This document shows positions 17,647 to 25,222 of a DNA stretch of 64,000 nt, one piece after another. Positions within the stretch are counted from its first letter, which is position 1. Each line of letters begins with the position of its first letter. Source of the stretch: Egibacter rhizosphaerae (GTDB taxonomy: Bacteria > Actinomycetota > Nitriliruptoria > Euzebyales > Egibacteraceae); contig NZ_CP036402.1 of the NCBI RefSeq assembly GCF_004322855.1, positions 1,302,001-1,366,000 of the forward strand, read 5' to 3'. The position numbers and the translations under genes are program-made. Under the pieces are notes generated by a model. The model saw nothing but the letters and a program-made list of their open reading frames with translations. It made no database searches and was not told where the DNA came from.

Positions 17647-17871
17647 CCGCTCGTTTAGGATCTCACGCTCCTGCTCGAGCTGCTCGTTGCGCCGCTTGAG
17701 CTCGGTGTTCTCGGTCTGCAGCCGCTCGCGCTCGTCGCTGGACAGCCCCTCGCGCTCGCCCGCGTCGATCTCGGCCTGCCGGCGCCAGTCGCGGATCGCC
17801 TGCGCCGAACAACCCAGGTCCTGCGCCGCCTGCGCTGGGGTCATGCCCATCTCGGTGACCAGCCGCAGCGC
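17647..17871 (-). mobile_element. IS3-family OrfA fragment
   Basis: Within a longer open frame, this segment encodes ALRLVTEMGMTPAQAAQDLG, CSAQAIRDWRRQAEIDAGER and the coiled-coil RLQTENTELKRRNEQLEQER followed by EILN, which is the helix-turn-helix and leucine-zipper part of IS3 OrfA. The first 15 or so residues and the OrfA/OrfB junction are lost. The frame on either side is unrelated. Confidence 0.75.
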
Positions 17872-17887
17872 CGCTGGCCCACCCGCC

Positions 17888-18018
17888 AGGCCGCCCGCAC
17901 CGCCGTGTACACCTACATCGAGACCTTCTACAACCGCCGCCGACGCCACTCCACCATCCACTACCTGACCCCACTGGAGTACGAACAACCGCAGCCACCT
18001 ATCGTGGCCGCGGCATAA
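17888..18018 (+). mobile_element. IS3-family OrfB (DDE integrase) C-terminal fragment
   Basis: Read on the plus strand this gives TAVYTYIETFYNRRRRHSTI followed by HYLTPLEYEQ and a TAA stop at 18016-18018. That is the characteristic end of IS3 OrfB (YIE.FYNRRRRHS..GYL.P..FE) including the last catalytic Glu. It points away from the adjoining OrfA fragment on the other strand, so the two are pieces brought together by rearrangement, not one element. Confidence 0.75.
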
Positions 18019-18140
18019 CCCACCCGTGTCCGTCACACCAGGTCAACTCCATCGTGTCCTCGAGGTCGGGAGCGCACTCCCCACCCGCCCCGCCCACCCC
18101 CGGTCAGGCGCCAGCGCGGTCTGCTACCGTGGCCTCGTCC

Positions 18141-18178
18141 GGGACAAGCCAGGGACAATCCTGGGACGGATCCGGACG
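18141..18178. repeat. Four phased GGGAC(A/G) hexamers upstream of tRNA-Arg
   Basis: GGGACA at 18141, GGGACA at 18152, GGGACG at 18163 and CGGACG at 18173 recur at 11-, 11- and 10-bp spacing, one helical turn each. They lie 115-150 bp upstream of the tRNA and just beyond the IS fragments. A protein-binding array is plausible (promoter or recombinase arm sites); this is inference. Confidence 0.35.
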
Positions 18179-18293
18179 GAAACACGCGGCAGTTCGTGGC
18201 AATCGGCTCCAGGAGGGCCGGACCGCGCCCCGACTGCCGCCGCACAACGAAGCCGCTGGTCAGCCCCCGAGAGGAGGAAGCCAGCGGGGCCAT

Positions 18294-18366
18294 GCCCGCG
18301 TAGCTCAGGGGATAGAGCGACTGCCTCCGGAGCAGTAGGTCGCAGGTTCGAATCCTGCCGCGGGTG
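18294..18366 (+). tRNA. tRNA-Arg (anticodon CCG)
   Basis: A 73-nt cloverleaf can be drawn by eye: acceptor GCCCGCG pairs with CGCGGGT (G1-U72 wobble), D stem GCTC/GAGC, anticodon stem ACTGC/GCAGT around loop CTCCGGA (anticodon CCG, reading CGG Arg codons), variable loop AGGTC, T stem GCAGG/CCTGC with loop TTCGAAT, and discriminator G. CCA is not encoded. IS fragments accumulate immediately upstream. Confidence 0.93.
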
Positions 18367-18516
18367 CCTTTCCGACCCAGCCCGTTCGCGGGCCGGGTCG
18401 TTGCATGGCCACGACTCGCGCGCAGTTCGCGCGCGTCGGTGCGTCGCGGCAGGATGCCGTCGCTCTGTGGGGCCCACACCTTCCCGCCCCCGCCGACGAC
18501 GTTTGGAGCCGCCCGC

Positions 18517-19482
18517 GTGCCTGACCTCGCGCGACCAACGACGACCACCCGCACCGGATTCCTGCTGGTGGCCGCCGCCGCGGCCCTCTGGGGCACCGAC
18601 GGGCTCTTCCGGTTCGGCCTGGCCGAGGGGCTGCCCGGCAGCACCGTCGTCGCCGCCGAGCACCTCATCCTCGTCGTCCTCATGTTCCCGTTGCTCGTCC
18701 GCGGCGCCCGGCGAGCCCGCCGCACCTTCTCTCCCGGCGACGTCGTCGCGCTGCTCCTGGTGGGCGTGGGCGCCTCCGCCGTGGCCACGGTGCTGTTCAC
18801 CAGCGCGTTCGCGTACGGCGACCCGAACACGCCCCTTCTCCTGCAGCAGCTGCAGCCGGTGTTCGCGGTGCTCGGGGCACGTCTGCTGCTGGGCGAACGA
18901 CTACGGCGCCGCTTCCCCGTGTTCTTCGTCGCCGCGCTGGCCGGTGCGTTCCTCGTGGCCTTCCCCGACCCCACCGAGGTCGGTGTCGCAGGGGCCGCGC
19001 CCGCGCTGCTGGCCGCGTCCGCCGCGCTGCTGTGGGCGATGGGCACCGTGCTGGGCCGCCGGCTCACGGCCAAGGTGAGCTTCACCGAGCTCGCCGCGCT
19101 GCGGTTCGGCGTGGGCCTGCCCGCCGCGCTCGCGCTCCTGCCGATCGGGGGCGGGGTGCAGGCGGCGACCACACTCGACGGCGCTGCGTGGCTGTCGCTG
19201 CTCCTGCTCGCGCTGATCCCGGGGCTGCTCGGGCTGGTCGTCTATTACCGCGGCCTGCGCGGCACTCCGGCCGCCAGCGCCACCCTGGCCGAGCTGGCGT
19301 TCCCGCTGAGCTCGCTGGTCGTCAACTACGTGGCCTTCGGGGCGGTGCTGACCACGAGCCAGGTCGTCGGCGTCGCATTGCTGGCGGGCACGATCGCCGT
19401 GATGGGGGTGGCACACCAACGGCGTCCCGAGGCCGCGGGGGTGGCCGTCCCCACCCGCTCGGGCCGCGTCGAGACCTCGTAG
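18517..19482 (+). CDS. EamA/DMT-superfamily transporter
   Basis: I start at the GTG at 18517 (GGAG upstream), giving 321 residues; the frame is open into the tRNA, which rules out earlier starts. The protein has ten hydrophobic segments in two homologous EamA halves: FLLVAAAAALWGTDGLFRFG opens the first and LLAASAALLWAMGTVLGRRL the second. Such drug/metabolite transporters export amino acids, nucleosides or other small metabolites by proton antiport. The substrate cannot be inferred and there is no informative neighbour. Confidence 0.88.
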   Translation: MPDLARPTTTTRTGFLLVAAAAALWGTDGLFRFGLAEGLPGSTVVAAEHLILVVLMFPLLVRGARRARRTFSPGDVVALLLVGVGASAVATVLFTSAFAYGDPNTPLLLQQLQPVFAVLGARLLLGERLRRRFPVFFVAALAGAFLVAFPDPTEVGVAGAAPALLAASAALLWAMGTVLGRRLTAKVSFTELAALRFGVGLPAALALLPIGGGVQAATTLDGAAWLSLLLLALIPGLLGLVVYYRGLRGTPAASATLAELAFPLSSLVVNYVAFGAVLTTSQVVGVALLAGTIAVMGVAHQRRPEAAGVAVPTRSGRVETS

Positions 19483-19654
19483 ACCCGCTCGACAGAACCT
19501 GCGGGCCCCGGGTATCCGGCGAGCCCTCGAACCCGAGCAAGCACGTTTTCCGGGCTTCCCGGAGCCGGGGTTCAGGGTCCCTCCCGGACGCCGCCGCCCG
19601 GCCGGCCGAGCACGCTCTCCTCGACAGAGTCGCCACTGCGCGAAGGAGGGCGTC

Positions 19655-20698
19655 ATGACCTCACGACCGACGGATTGGACCACGCGACCGCACCCGCCCG
19701 AGGAGGCCCGGGAGGAACCCCGGGTCCCACCCTGGTCGCAGCGCATACCCGAGCTGGTGGCGGGGATCGGCAGCCTCCTGCTCGCCCTCGCTGCCATCGG
19801 CGGGGTCATCCACTCGTGGGACTGGCTCTCGCAGCTGCAGCGCGGCGTCCTGCTGCTCGCCGTCGGCGTCGGGCTGACCGTCGCCGGGCTGTGGCTCGAC
19901 GACCGGGTCCGGGATCCGCGAGCCCGCCACACCATCACGCTCGCCTGGGCGGGCGCGACCGCGCTGGTGATCGCCGCGGTCGACCTCATGGCCGGCGCGA
20001 CCGGCATCCTCATGGCCGGCGCGACCGGCATCGTCGAGCGTGGGGTCGTCGCGGTGAGCGGCGCCGCCGGAGCCGCCCACGCCGGGGCGCTGCTGGCATG
20101 GCGGCGTCCCCGGGCGATGCTGCAGCACGTGACGTTGTTCGTCGCGCTCGTCTACGGGCTCGGCCCCCTGGCGGCGACGTCCACGGCAAGCGTCGACTTC
20201 ACGACGGGGTGGACGTTGGAGCGCCTCGCGACCACGACGCTGTGGCCGCTGGTCTCGCTGCTCACCGGCGACATCCCCACCGCCGCGGTGCTACCCAACG
20301 CGCTCGGCCTCGCGGCGATCGGCGCCGCATGGGCGGTCGTCAGCGCCCGCGCGAGCGGCGCGCTGCGCTACACCGGGGTTGCCATCGCCTCGTTCGCGCT
20401 CGCCTGGGGCGCGCTGCTCGCCAACGGCGCCGACAACCCCGTGGGCTCGGCGATCGCGCTCGCGATCGTGCTCGGCCTGCTCGTGGGCGGGATCGCGCGT
20501 GAGGACGCGCTGCTCGTCACGCTGGGCTCGATCGGCACGACGGTCGCGGGCCTGCGGGTCCTCGCGGCCATCTTCGCCGGGGTCGAGCTGGTGATCCTCC
20601 TGACCGGCGGCCTCGGCTTGGCGATGGTCGCGGGCGCGCTCTGGGCCTTGCGGCGCCGCCGGGGCGTCGGCTCGGGACCGGGGCGCGGGGAGGGCTAG
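19655..20698 (+). CDS. Multi-spanning membrane protein, function unknown
   Basis: An ATG with GGAGG 7 bp upstream starts a 347-residue protein. A hydrophilic, Pro-rich N-terminus (about 28 residues) is followed by roughly nine to ten hydrophobic segments, ending in a basic tail RRRRGVGSGPGRGEG. The general plan recalls DUF2157-like membrane proteins, but I do not recognise a diagnostic motif. Inside the gene an in-frame 24-bp duplication (19988-20035) repeats MAGATGI, and a 23-bp tandem repeat covers its stop codon. No function proposed. Confidence 0.7.
   Translation: MTSRPTDWTTRPHPPEEAREEPRVPPWSQRIPELVAGIGSLLLALAAIGGVIHSWDWLSQLQRGVLLLAVGVGLTVAGLWLDDRVRDPRARHTITLAWAGATALVIAAVDLMAGATGILMAGATGIVERGVVAVSGAAGAAHAGALLAWRRPRAMLQHVTLFVALVYGLGPLAATSTASVDFTTGWTLERLATTTLWPLVSLLTGDIPTAAVLPNALGLAAIGAAWAVVSARASGALRYTGVAIASFALAWGALLANGADNPVGSAIALAIVLGLLVGGIAREDALLVTLGSIGTTVAGLRVLAAIFAGVELVILLTGGLGLAMVAGALWALRRRRGVGSGPGRGEG
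19988..20035 (+). repeat. In-frame 24-bp tandem duplication
   Basis: ATGGCCGGCGCGACCGGCAT followed by CCTC, then the same 21 bases followed by GTC: two copies at 19988-20011 and 20012-20035 that differ at a single base. They duplicate eight codons inside a transmembrane region of the membrane-protein gene without changing the frame. Confidence 0.85.
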
Positions 20699-20736
20699 GA
20701 CCCGAACTCGGAGAGGGCTAGGACCCGAACTCGGAG
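20691..20736. repeat. 23-bp perfect tandem repeat over the membrane-protein stop codon
   Basis: Two identical 23-bp units (20691-20713 and 20714-20736, beginning AGGGCTAGGACCCGAACTCG). The first contains the TAG stop of the upstream gene (20696-20698). It looks like a recent slipped-strand duplication. Confidence 0.85.
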
Positions 20737-20821
20737 AAGGGACCGGGCGCGGGCGAGAGTCGGAGCAGGACACGACACGTCCACGGCGACCCGGAGCGGT
20801 ACGCGGCGCGCGGGCGACGGC

Positions 20822-21448
20822 TCAGGCGAGGCGGCGCTCGCGCGCCCACCGCTCGAGCTGGCGTCGGTCGGTGAGCTGCAGCTTGCGCAGCACGTTCGAC
20901 ACGTGGGTCTCCACCGTGCGCGGGGAGACCACGAGCTCCTCGGCGGCCTCCCGGTAGGTGAGACCGCGCGCGATGACCCGCAGGGTCGCCAGCTCGCGCT
21001 CGGTGAGCGAGGCGAGGTCGGCGTCCGAGGCGACCGCGTCGGTCTGCTGGAACGCATCCAGGACGAACCCGGCGAGCCGTGGGGCGAAGACCGCGTCCCC
21101 ACCCGACACGCGCGTGAGCGCCGCGAGGAGCTCTCCCGTCTCGGAGGACTTCGTGAGGTACCCCCGCGCGCCGGCGTGGACGGTGGCGATGACGTCGGCC
21201 GGGTCCTCGCTCACGCTGAAGGCCAGGAACCGCGCGTCCGTGCGATCACCGAGCCGGCCGATGACGTCCGCGCCGCTGCCGTCCGGGAGATGCACGTCGA
21301 GGAGCACGACGTCCGGCTCGGTGCGGGCGATCACCTCGACCGCCTCGGCGACGCTGCCGGCCTCCCCCACGACGTGCACGCTCCCAGCGAGCTCGCTGCG
21401 CAGGCCGCTGCGCACCACCTGGTGGTCGTCGACGATCACGATCCGCAT
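20822..21448 (-). CDS. NarL/FixJ-family response regulator
   Basis: The 208-residue protein has a receiver domain at residues 1-115 (acidic pocket DD at 7-8, phosphoacceptor Asp in VVLLDVHLPDGSG, Lys in LTKSSE) and a LuxR-type HTH at about 145-205 (LTERELATLRVIARGLTYRE, SPRTVETHVSNVLRKL). It acts as a DNA-binding transcription factor after phosphorylation by the histidine kinase whose gene ends 6 bp before this start. Kinase first, regulator second, same strand: a standard two-component operon. Targets unknown. Confidence 0.92.
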   Translation of the reverse strand: MRIVIVDDHQVVRSGLRSELAGSVHVVGEAGSVAEAVEVIARTEPDVVLLDVHLPDGSGADVIGRLGDRTDARFLAFSVSEDPADVIATVHAGARGYLTKSSETGELLAALTRVSGGDAVFAPRLAGFVLDAFQQTDAVASDADLASLTERELATLRVIARGLTYREAAEELVVSPRTVETHVSNVLRKLQLTDRRQLERWARERRLA

Positions 21449-21454
21449 CGGCGT

Positions 21455-22603
21455 TCAGCTCCCTGTCGGCGGCGTGGCGCCCGCCGTCTCGGTCGGCACC
21501 CGCAGCTCCCAGTCGCAGCCCTGCCCGGGCGCGGCTCGCACCCGGGCCACGCCGCCCGCGCGGTCGAGGCGCCCGCGGATCGACTCGGCGATGCCCCCGT
21601 GCCCGGCGGGCACGGCGTCAGGATCGAACCCCACCCCGCGGTCGCGCACGTGCGCGACCACCTCGTCCCCGAGCGCCTCGACGTAGACGTCGACTCGCTC
21701 GGCGCCAGCGTGCGCGCACGCGTTCCGGATCGCCTCACCGACGGCCTCGACCAGCGACCGTACCGCCGGGTCGTCGGGCGGGTCGCCGACCGCGACGACC
21801 TCGACGCGAGCGTGCGGGTGCGCGGTCTCGGCCTCCCGCGCGATCGCCTCGAGCCGCTCGCGAGGGGCTTCGTCCGCATGGTCCGTCGCAGCGCCCGACG
21901 GGGCGCCGAACAGCCAGCCGCGCAGCTCGTGCTCCTGTCGGCGGGCGAGGCCGCGAACCTCCTCGGGGATCTCCTCGCGCCGCTGCACGAGCGCCAGGGT
22001 CTGCAGGACCGAGTCGTGCAAGCGCGCGGCCGTGGCCGCGCGCTCCTCGGCGATCGCACGGGCCGCCCGCTCGGCCCGACTGCGCTCCTCGGCGGCGCGG
22101 ATCTGCTTGCCGCCCCAGCCGATCACCGCGGCGCTCGCGAGGTAGAACACCGCGACCTCGACGGTCGCGGGCTCGGCGAGCTGCCCCACCGCCAGCGGCG
22201 CGCCAGCGGACAGGAGGCCAAGGGGCGCTGCGGCGGCCAGGCCCGCCCGCACCCCGATGAGCGCCGCCGCGTGGAGCACCGCCGCGAACGGGTAGCCGCC
22301 GGCGACCCCCGCCACGTCGAGGGCTGCGGGGAGCGCGATCGTCGCGGCGGCGATCGCGACGTCGGCCGAGACGAACCATGGAGACACGAGCTCGCGGCCG
22401 GCTCCTCGGGCCAGCACCACGCCCAGCGTCCACACCGCCGCGAGGGCGACCACGGTGAACGCGGTCGGCGCCGGCGCGTCACCGGAGGCGACGTGGGCGA
22501 TGGCGATGAGCCCGGCCCACGCGACCCCGACGATGCGGTAGCCGAGCGCCACCCGCCGGATCGAGCGGGCGACCCGTGGCTCTTCGCGCGCCGACGGTGC
22601 CAT
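21455..22603 (-). CDS. NarL-type sensor histidine kinase (HisKA_3)
   Basis: I start at the ATG at 22603 (AGGGGTG upstream), 382 residues; the longer frame has no homology. Five or six hydrophobic segments fill residues about 15-165. The dimerisation/phosphoacceptor motif AARLHDSVLQTLALVQ lies near residue 205, and the ATP-binding domain follows: EAIRNACAHAGA (N box), VRDRGVGFDP (G1) and GHGGIAESIRGRL (G2). This is a membrane-bound kinase of the DesK/NarL class paired with the downstream regulator. The signal is unknown; a sensor buried in the membrane part would fit cell-envelope sensing. Confidence 0.9.
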   Translation of the reverse strand: MAPSAREEPRVARSIRRVALGYRIVGVAWAGLIAIAHVASGDAPAPTAFTVVALAAVWTLGVVLARGAGRELVSPWFVSADVAIAAATIALPAALDVAGVAGGYPFAAVLHAAALIGVRAGLAAAAPLGLLSAGAPLAVGQLAEPATVEVAVFYLASAAVIGWGGKQIRAAEERSRAERAARAIAEERAATAARLHDSVLQTLALVQRREEIPEEVRGLARRQEHELRGWLFGAPSGAATDHADEAPRERLEAIAREAETAHPHARVEVVAVGDPPDDPAVRSLVEAVGEAIRNACAHAGAERVDVYVEALGDEVVAHVRDRGVGFDPDAVPAGHGGIAESIRGRLDRAGGVARVRAAPGQGCDWELRVPTETAGATPPTGS

Positions 22604-22914
22604 GCGCACCCCTGTGGTCCGGACTACCGGGGCCGCCGCAGCGTCCCCCCGTACTCGGGCAGCACGATAGCCGCCGGCCGGTTCCGCACGGTCGAGGGTA
22701 CGACGAAACCCCCGGCGCAAGGGCGGGAGCAAGCACCGGGGGTCCGTCGGTCGAGGTTAGGGCTCAGCACGTCGTCTGTACTTCCTCATCATGATGCCCA
22801 ATGGACGCGTTCCTAGACCTAGCACCTGCCCGGTCAAACGGGCAGCCGATCGCAGTACGACAGTCTTCCTTCAGACCGGGCGTCAGGCAGTTGTAAGTTT
22901 TTGTGACTCGATTG

Positions 22915-23799
22915 TCAGCGGGGACCGGCCTCATCCTCGAGGCCGGCGAGCAACCCCTCAAGCGGCTGCTCATCGACCGCGCTACGGGGCCGGGCGACGT
23001 ACAACCATGCGTGCAGGAACCCGTCGCTCTCGACGCCGTCCGGATCGATCCCCTGGTCGCGGAGATGGGTGAGGACCTGCTCCTGTTCGTGGTCGCTCGC
23101 GAACCGCCGCTGGGGGAACGTGCGTGGGGTGAACCGCTCGGTGACGAGGCCGTGGCGCTGCAGGGCTTCCTCGATGGGTCGCATGTCGACCCCGCGGAGG
23201 GCGAAGGCCGCCACCCACGGGGGCTCCGCGACCCGGGCAGCGCCGAGCACACGATCGAACGTCGCCGCCGTCACGTAGCTCATCCCACCGGTGACGGTGA
23301 CCAGGCGGGCATCAGCCAGCGCTCGCGCCAGCTCCGGGCTCGGGTCGCGCTCCTCGAGGTTCTCGGCCGCGGCGACGTCGAGCAGGCCGACCCGGTCGGC
23401 GTACTGGATCGCGTTCGCGGCCACGTCGAGACCGATGGCGTGGACGGCATCCGCGCGTCGCCGATCGGCGAAGAAGCGCTTGTCCGCGAGCTGGAGATCC
23501 TCGGTCGCGAGATCGGCGAGCTCCGGGGAGCGGTAGCGGGCGTACAGCTCAGCGAGTACGACCTCGTGGTTCAGCAGCGCGGGATTCACCCCGTACGAGG
23601 TGCACAGGTCGACCAACGAGAACGGCTGCCCCTCGTCCCGCTCGCGCAGCACCTCCACCAGACGGCGGAACACCGCGCGTCCGTGCTCGGGGATCTGGTA
23701 GTCGAGCGGCGCGAGCGCCTGCGCGAACGCTCGCGGATCAGGCTGATCGTACACGTCGTCGAACGATGCCTTGCCCTTCATGGGACGGTTCCTCGCCAT
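22915..23799 (-). CDS. Putative SAM-dependent methyltransferase-like protein of unknown role
   Basis: I take the ATG at 23799 (GGAGGGAG upstream), 294 residues. The visible pattern is LVDLCTSYGVNPALLNHEVV, then DAVHAIGLDVAANAIQYADR, VTVTGGMSYVTAATFDRVL, and a C-terminal ESDGFLHAWLYVARP. This resembles actinobacterial proteins annotated as class I methyltransferase-like: a GLD-type acidic loop and a TVTGG strand stand where a SAM pocket would be, but there is no standard GxGxG. I cannot name the substrate. It follows the NAGGN genes on the same strand after 117 bp and may be co-transcribed with them. Confidence 0.5.
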   Translation of the reverse strand: MARNRPMKGKASFDDVYDQPDPRAFAQALAPLDYQIPEHGRAVFRRLVEVLRERDEGQPFSLVDLCTSYGVNPALLNHEVVLAELYARYRSPELADLATEDLQLADKRFFADRRRADAVHAIGLDVAANAIQYADRVGLLDVAAAENLEERDPSPELARALADARLVTVTGGMSYVTAATFDRVLGAARVAEPPWVAAFALRGVDMRPIEEALQRHGLVTERFTPRTFPQRRFASDHEQEQVLTHLRDQGIDPDGVESDGFLHAWLYVARPRSAVDEQPLEGLLAGLEDEAGPR

Positions 23800-23916
23800 C
23801 TGCACTCCCTCCGACCGCTGCTCCCGAATGTCTGAAACCTCACGATAACCCCGCCTCGCGGGGGGCGCTGCGGGCACGAGCCCAACCGCTCCGACCCGAG
23901 GGATCCCCGCCCGCGT

Positions 23917-25062
23917 TCAGCGGTACTCACCGATCGCGGCCTCGGCGTCCTGGGCGGGGAAGTCCGCCAGCTCGCCCCGGCGCTCCTCGTCCCAGGCGAA
24001 CATCAACGGGGTCTGGAGGTAGGCCACGAGGAGCTCGGCGACGTTGCGAATCCCGTCCAGGTGGGTGCGCTCGTGCCCGTGACTCGCGTCGACGCCGCAG
24101 CCGATCAGCGCGGCGCGGGTCTCGGCCCCCGAGTTGAGGGCGGTCGCGATGTCGGAGCGGTAGTAGTTGAACACGTCGCGCTGGGCGGGGATGCCGAGCT
24201 CCCGGCAGAGTCGCAGCAGCTTGCGGGTGAGGTGGTAGTCGAAGGGCCCGACCTCGTCCTTCATGGCGACGTTGACGCCGGTCTCGCGGCTGTACTGCCC
24301 GGGCGCCACGACCGCGTTGTCGACCGAGATCATCTCGGCGACGTCCGCGTCGAGCCCGTGGCTCGCCCCCTGGCCGACCTCCTCGGCGATCGTCACCAGC
24401 AGGTGTGCGTTGACCGGCAGCGCGAGCTCGTGGTCGATCACGCACTTGAACGCCCCGAGCGCGGCCGCGACACCGGCCTTGTCGTCGAGGTGGCGCGAGT
24501 TCACGAAGCCCGCCGGCGTGATCACGGGGTTGGCGTCGAGGGACACGAAGTCACCCGCGCGGATGCCGAGAGCCTCGGTCTCGTCCGGCGACTCGACGAA
24601 CTCGTCGATGCGGACCTCCACCTGCTCCCAGGCCACTCGCTGGACGTCGACCTCGTCGCCGAACGTGTGGCCGCTCGCCTTGAGCGGCAACACGGTGCCC
24701 GTGTAGGTGGTGTCCGGGTCGTCGGTGAAAACCCGCACCCGCGCGCCCTCGGCGAAACGCGCGCTGAACGTGCCGACCGGTGTGACCTGCAGCCGGCCGT
24801 TCTCGCGGATCCGCTTGACGATGCAGCCGATCGTGTCGCTGTGGACGACCACCGCGCGGTCGGGTCGGGCCTGCTCACCCCGGACCTCGGCCACCAGGGA
24901 ACCGAGCCGGGTGAGGTAGAAGTCGACGCCGAGCTGCTGCAGCTCCTCGCCGATCAGGTGCATGACCTCGTCGGTGCGACCGGTCGGGCTCGGCGTGCGC
25001 AGCATGCGGACGAGCACGTCGCGCACGTAGTCCATGTCGATCGGAAGGAGCTTCGGGCTCAC
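23917..25062 (-). CDS. NAGGN-system M42-family metallopeptidase
   Basis: The 381-residue protein has the M42 co-catalytic metal ligands: VVVHSDTIG (His-Asp), NSRHLDDKAG (bridging Asp), TIAEEVGQGASHG (Glu-Glu) and a C-terminal HGHERTHLDG His. This class of aminopeptidase-like enzyme is the third gene of the N-acetylglutaminylglutamine amide osmoprotectant locus in many bacteria; its exact role (turnover of the dipeptide or a related amide) is not settled. Here it is the last of three genes in the order amidotransferase, synthetase, peptidase, all on the minus strand, which supports this assignment over a general aminopeptidase. Confidence 0.88.
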   Translation of the reverse strand: MSPKLLPIDMDYVRDVLVRMLRTPSPTGRTDEVMHLIGEELQQLGVDFYLTRLGSLVAEVRGEQARPDRAVVVHSDTIGCIVKRIRENGRLQVTPVGTFSARFAEGARVRVFTDDPDTTYTGTVLPLKASGHTFGDEVDVQRVAWEQVEVRIDEFVESPDETEALGIRAGDFVSLDANPVITPAGFVNSRHLDDKAGVAAALGAFKCVIDHELALPVNAHLLVTIAEEVGQGASHGLDADVAEMISVDNAVVAPGQYSRETGVNVAMKDEVGPFDYHLTRKLLRLCRELGIPAQRDVFNYYRSDIATALNSGAETRAALIGCGVDASHGHERTHLDGIRNVAELLVAYLQTPLMFAWDEERRGELADFPAQDAEAAIGEYR

Positions 25063-25159
25063 GGACGCTCCTGGCGGGCACGGTGTCGGTCTGATCGAAC
25101 CCTACCGCCCGGGACCGCGCACGCATGCCCTTCGGGCGCCCGGACGCGCGGGCGCGCGG

Positions 25160-25222
25160 GCGCAGCACACCCCGAGGTCCGGCCGCGCTGGAGCGCAGCA
25201 CACCCCGAGGTCCGGGCGCGCT
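25160..25222. repeat. Two 30-bp direct repeats ending at the NAGGN synthetase stop
   Basis: Units 25160-25189 and 25193-25222 (GCGCAGCACACCCCGAGGTC and on) differ at one base and are spaced 33 bp. The second overlaps the TAG stop of the synthetase gene, so the copies form a 33-bp tandem duplication at a gene end. Confidence 0.8.

Noticed and set aside
18033-19172. Minus-strand frame running through the tRNA and antisense to the EamA gene, containing a GFEPATYCSGGSRSIP-like string
   Set aside because: That string is the familiar false translation of a tRNA gene; the rest is antisense to a convincing transporter.
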